Below are positions 63,801-64,000 of a DNA stretch of 64,000 nucleotides, piece by piece. Source of the stretch: Coccinella septempunctata (lineage: Eukaryota; Arthropoda; Insecta; Coleoptera; Coccinellidae); the NCBI RefSeq assembly GCF_907165205.1, contig NC_058197.1, positions 12,783,266 through 12,847,265 of the forward strand. The letters are read 5' to 3'. The position numbers and the translations under genes are program-made. The notes under the pieces were generated by a model. It saw only the letters and a program-made list of their open reading frames with translations. It did no database searches and was not told the origin of the DNA. Position 1 is the stretch's first letter. Each line of letters starts with the position of its first letter.

Positions 63801-64000
63801 ACTCTGAATGATGTCACGTGGCCAGTTCGATTTCGCATGGTAACTTCGGTTGATATTTATATCAGGCGATGGTATCTGTCTGAATCAATCAGAAAGTGTT
63901 CCTTATTGTTCCTTCTTCACCAGTCCTGTATAAATTATCGCAGTAGGTGTTAACATCTAAATTCGATATTAATATGTCGATGTTACAATTTGCAATCACC

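Larger units (their letters stand above)
61331..64000. repeat. Tandem segmental duplication, unit 2 (runs off the window)
   Basis: Matches 58701 onward, including the promoter region, three SVWC exons, 3' UTR, SINE and the stretch after it. Position 64000 corresponds to about 61016 of unit 1, so the counterpart of the broken third copy should begin about 120 bp beyond the right edge. Confidence 0.9.

Noticed and set aside
1..64000. CRISPR arrays, operons, riboswitches and bacterial-type promoters
   Set aside because: The window is spliced insect DNA; the tandem repeats have no spacer structure of the CRISPR kind.

Overview
The window is eukaryotic, most likely a pterygote insect. Genes are split by GT-AG introns, the sequence is AT-rich, and the transposon remnants are insect-typical (mariner, Tc1, hAT-like and PIF/Harbinger-like MITEs, a LINE, a tRNA-type SINE). 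The proteins are a Castor/CASZ1 zinc-finger factor, a membrane-anchored GH18 chitinase and SVWC secreted cysteine peptides. A beetle is plausible, but that is a guess. All gene models come from reading splice sites and frame; no database search was made.

Positions 1-51933 are occupied by one large plus-strand gene, the castor (cas) orthologue. I could join 15 coding segments (443-1097, 29261-29580, 31483-31573, then twelve between 46334 and 51933) in one uninterrupted frame of 4581 nt, or 1526 residues. The protein has twelve CASZ-type zinc modules, an AT-hook-like motif and a PMDLS motif that fits CtBP binding. Intron 1 is about 28 kb and intron 3 about 14.8 kb. They hold a 2.8-kb higher-order tandem repeat, several foldback/MITE elements, two broken mariner copies, a Tc1 relic, a LINE relic, a perfect-looking 55-bp-arm hairpin and a dispersed repeat pair.

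Positions 54706-56444 carry a compact six-exon GH18 chitinase gene (418 residues, N-terminal signal anchor, intact DxxDxDxE motif). It is flanked by a direct repeat whose copies both contain a CTCF-like CGCCATCTA core. A short exon at 57783-58043 resembles the C-terminal half of an odorant-binding protein, but it lacks an expected cysteine and has no visible upstream exons.

Positions 58575-64000 are a young tandem segmental duplication. Each unit carries one three-exon SVWC gene (59140-60302 and 61780-63312; the two 117-residue proteins differ at one signal-peptide residue), a tRNA-derived SINE and part of a third, broken SVWC copy. The junction between units falls inside exon 2 of that broken copy. 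The unit starts at the spacer of a long inverted repeat. The second unit runs off the right edge, so at least one more SVWC copy or fragment is expected just beyond it.
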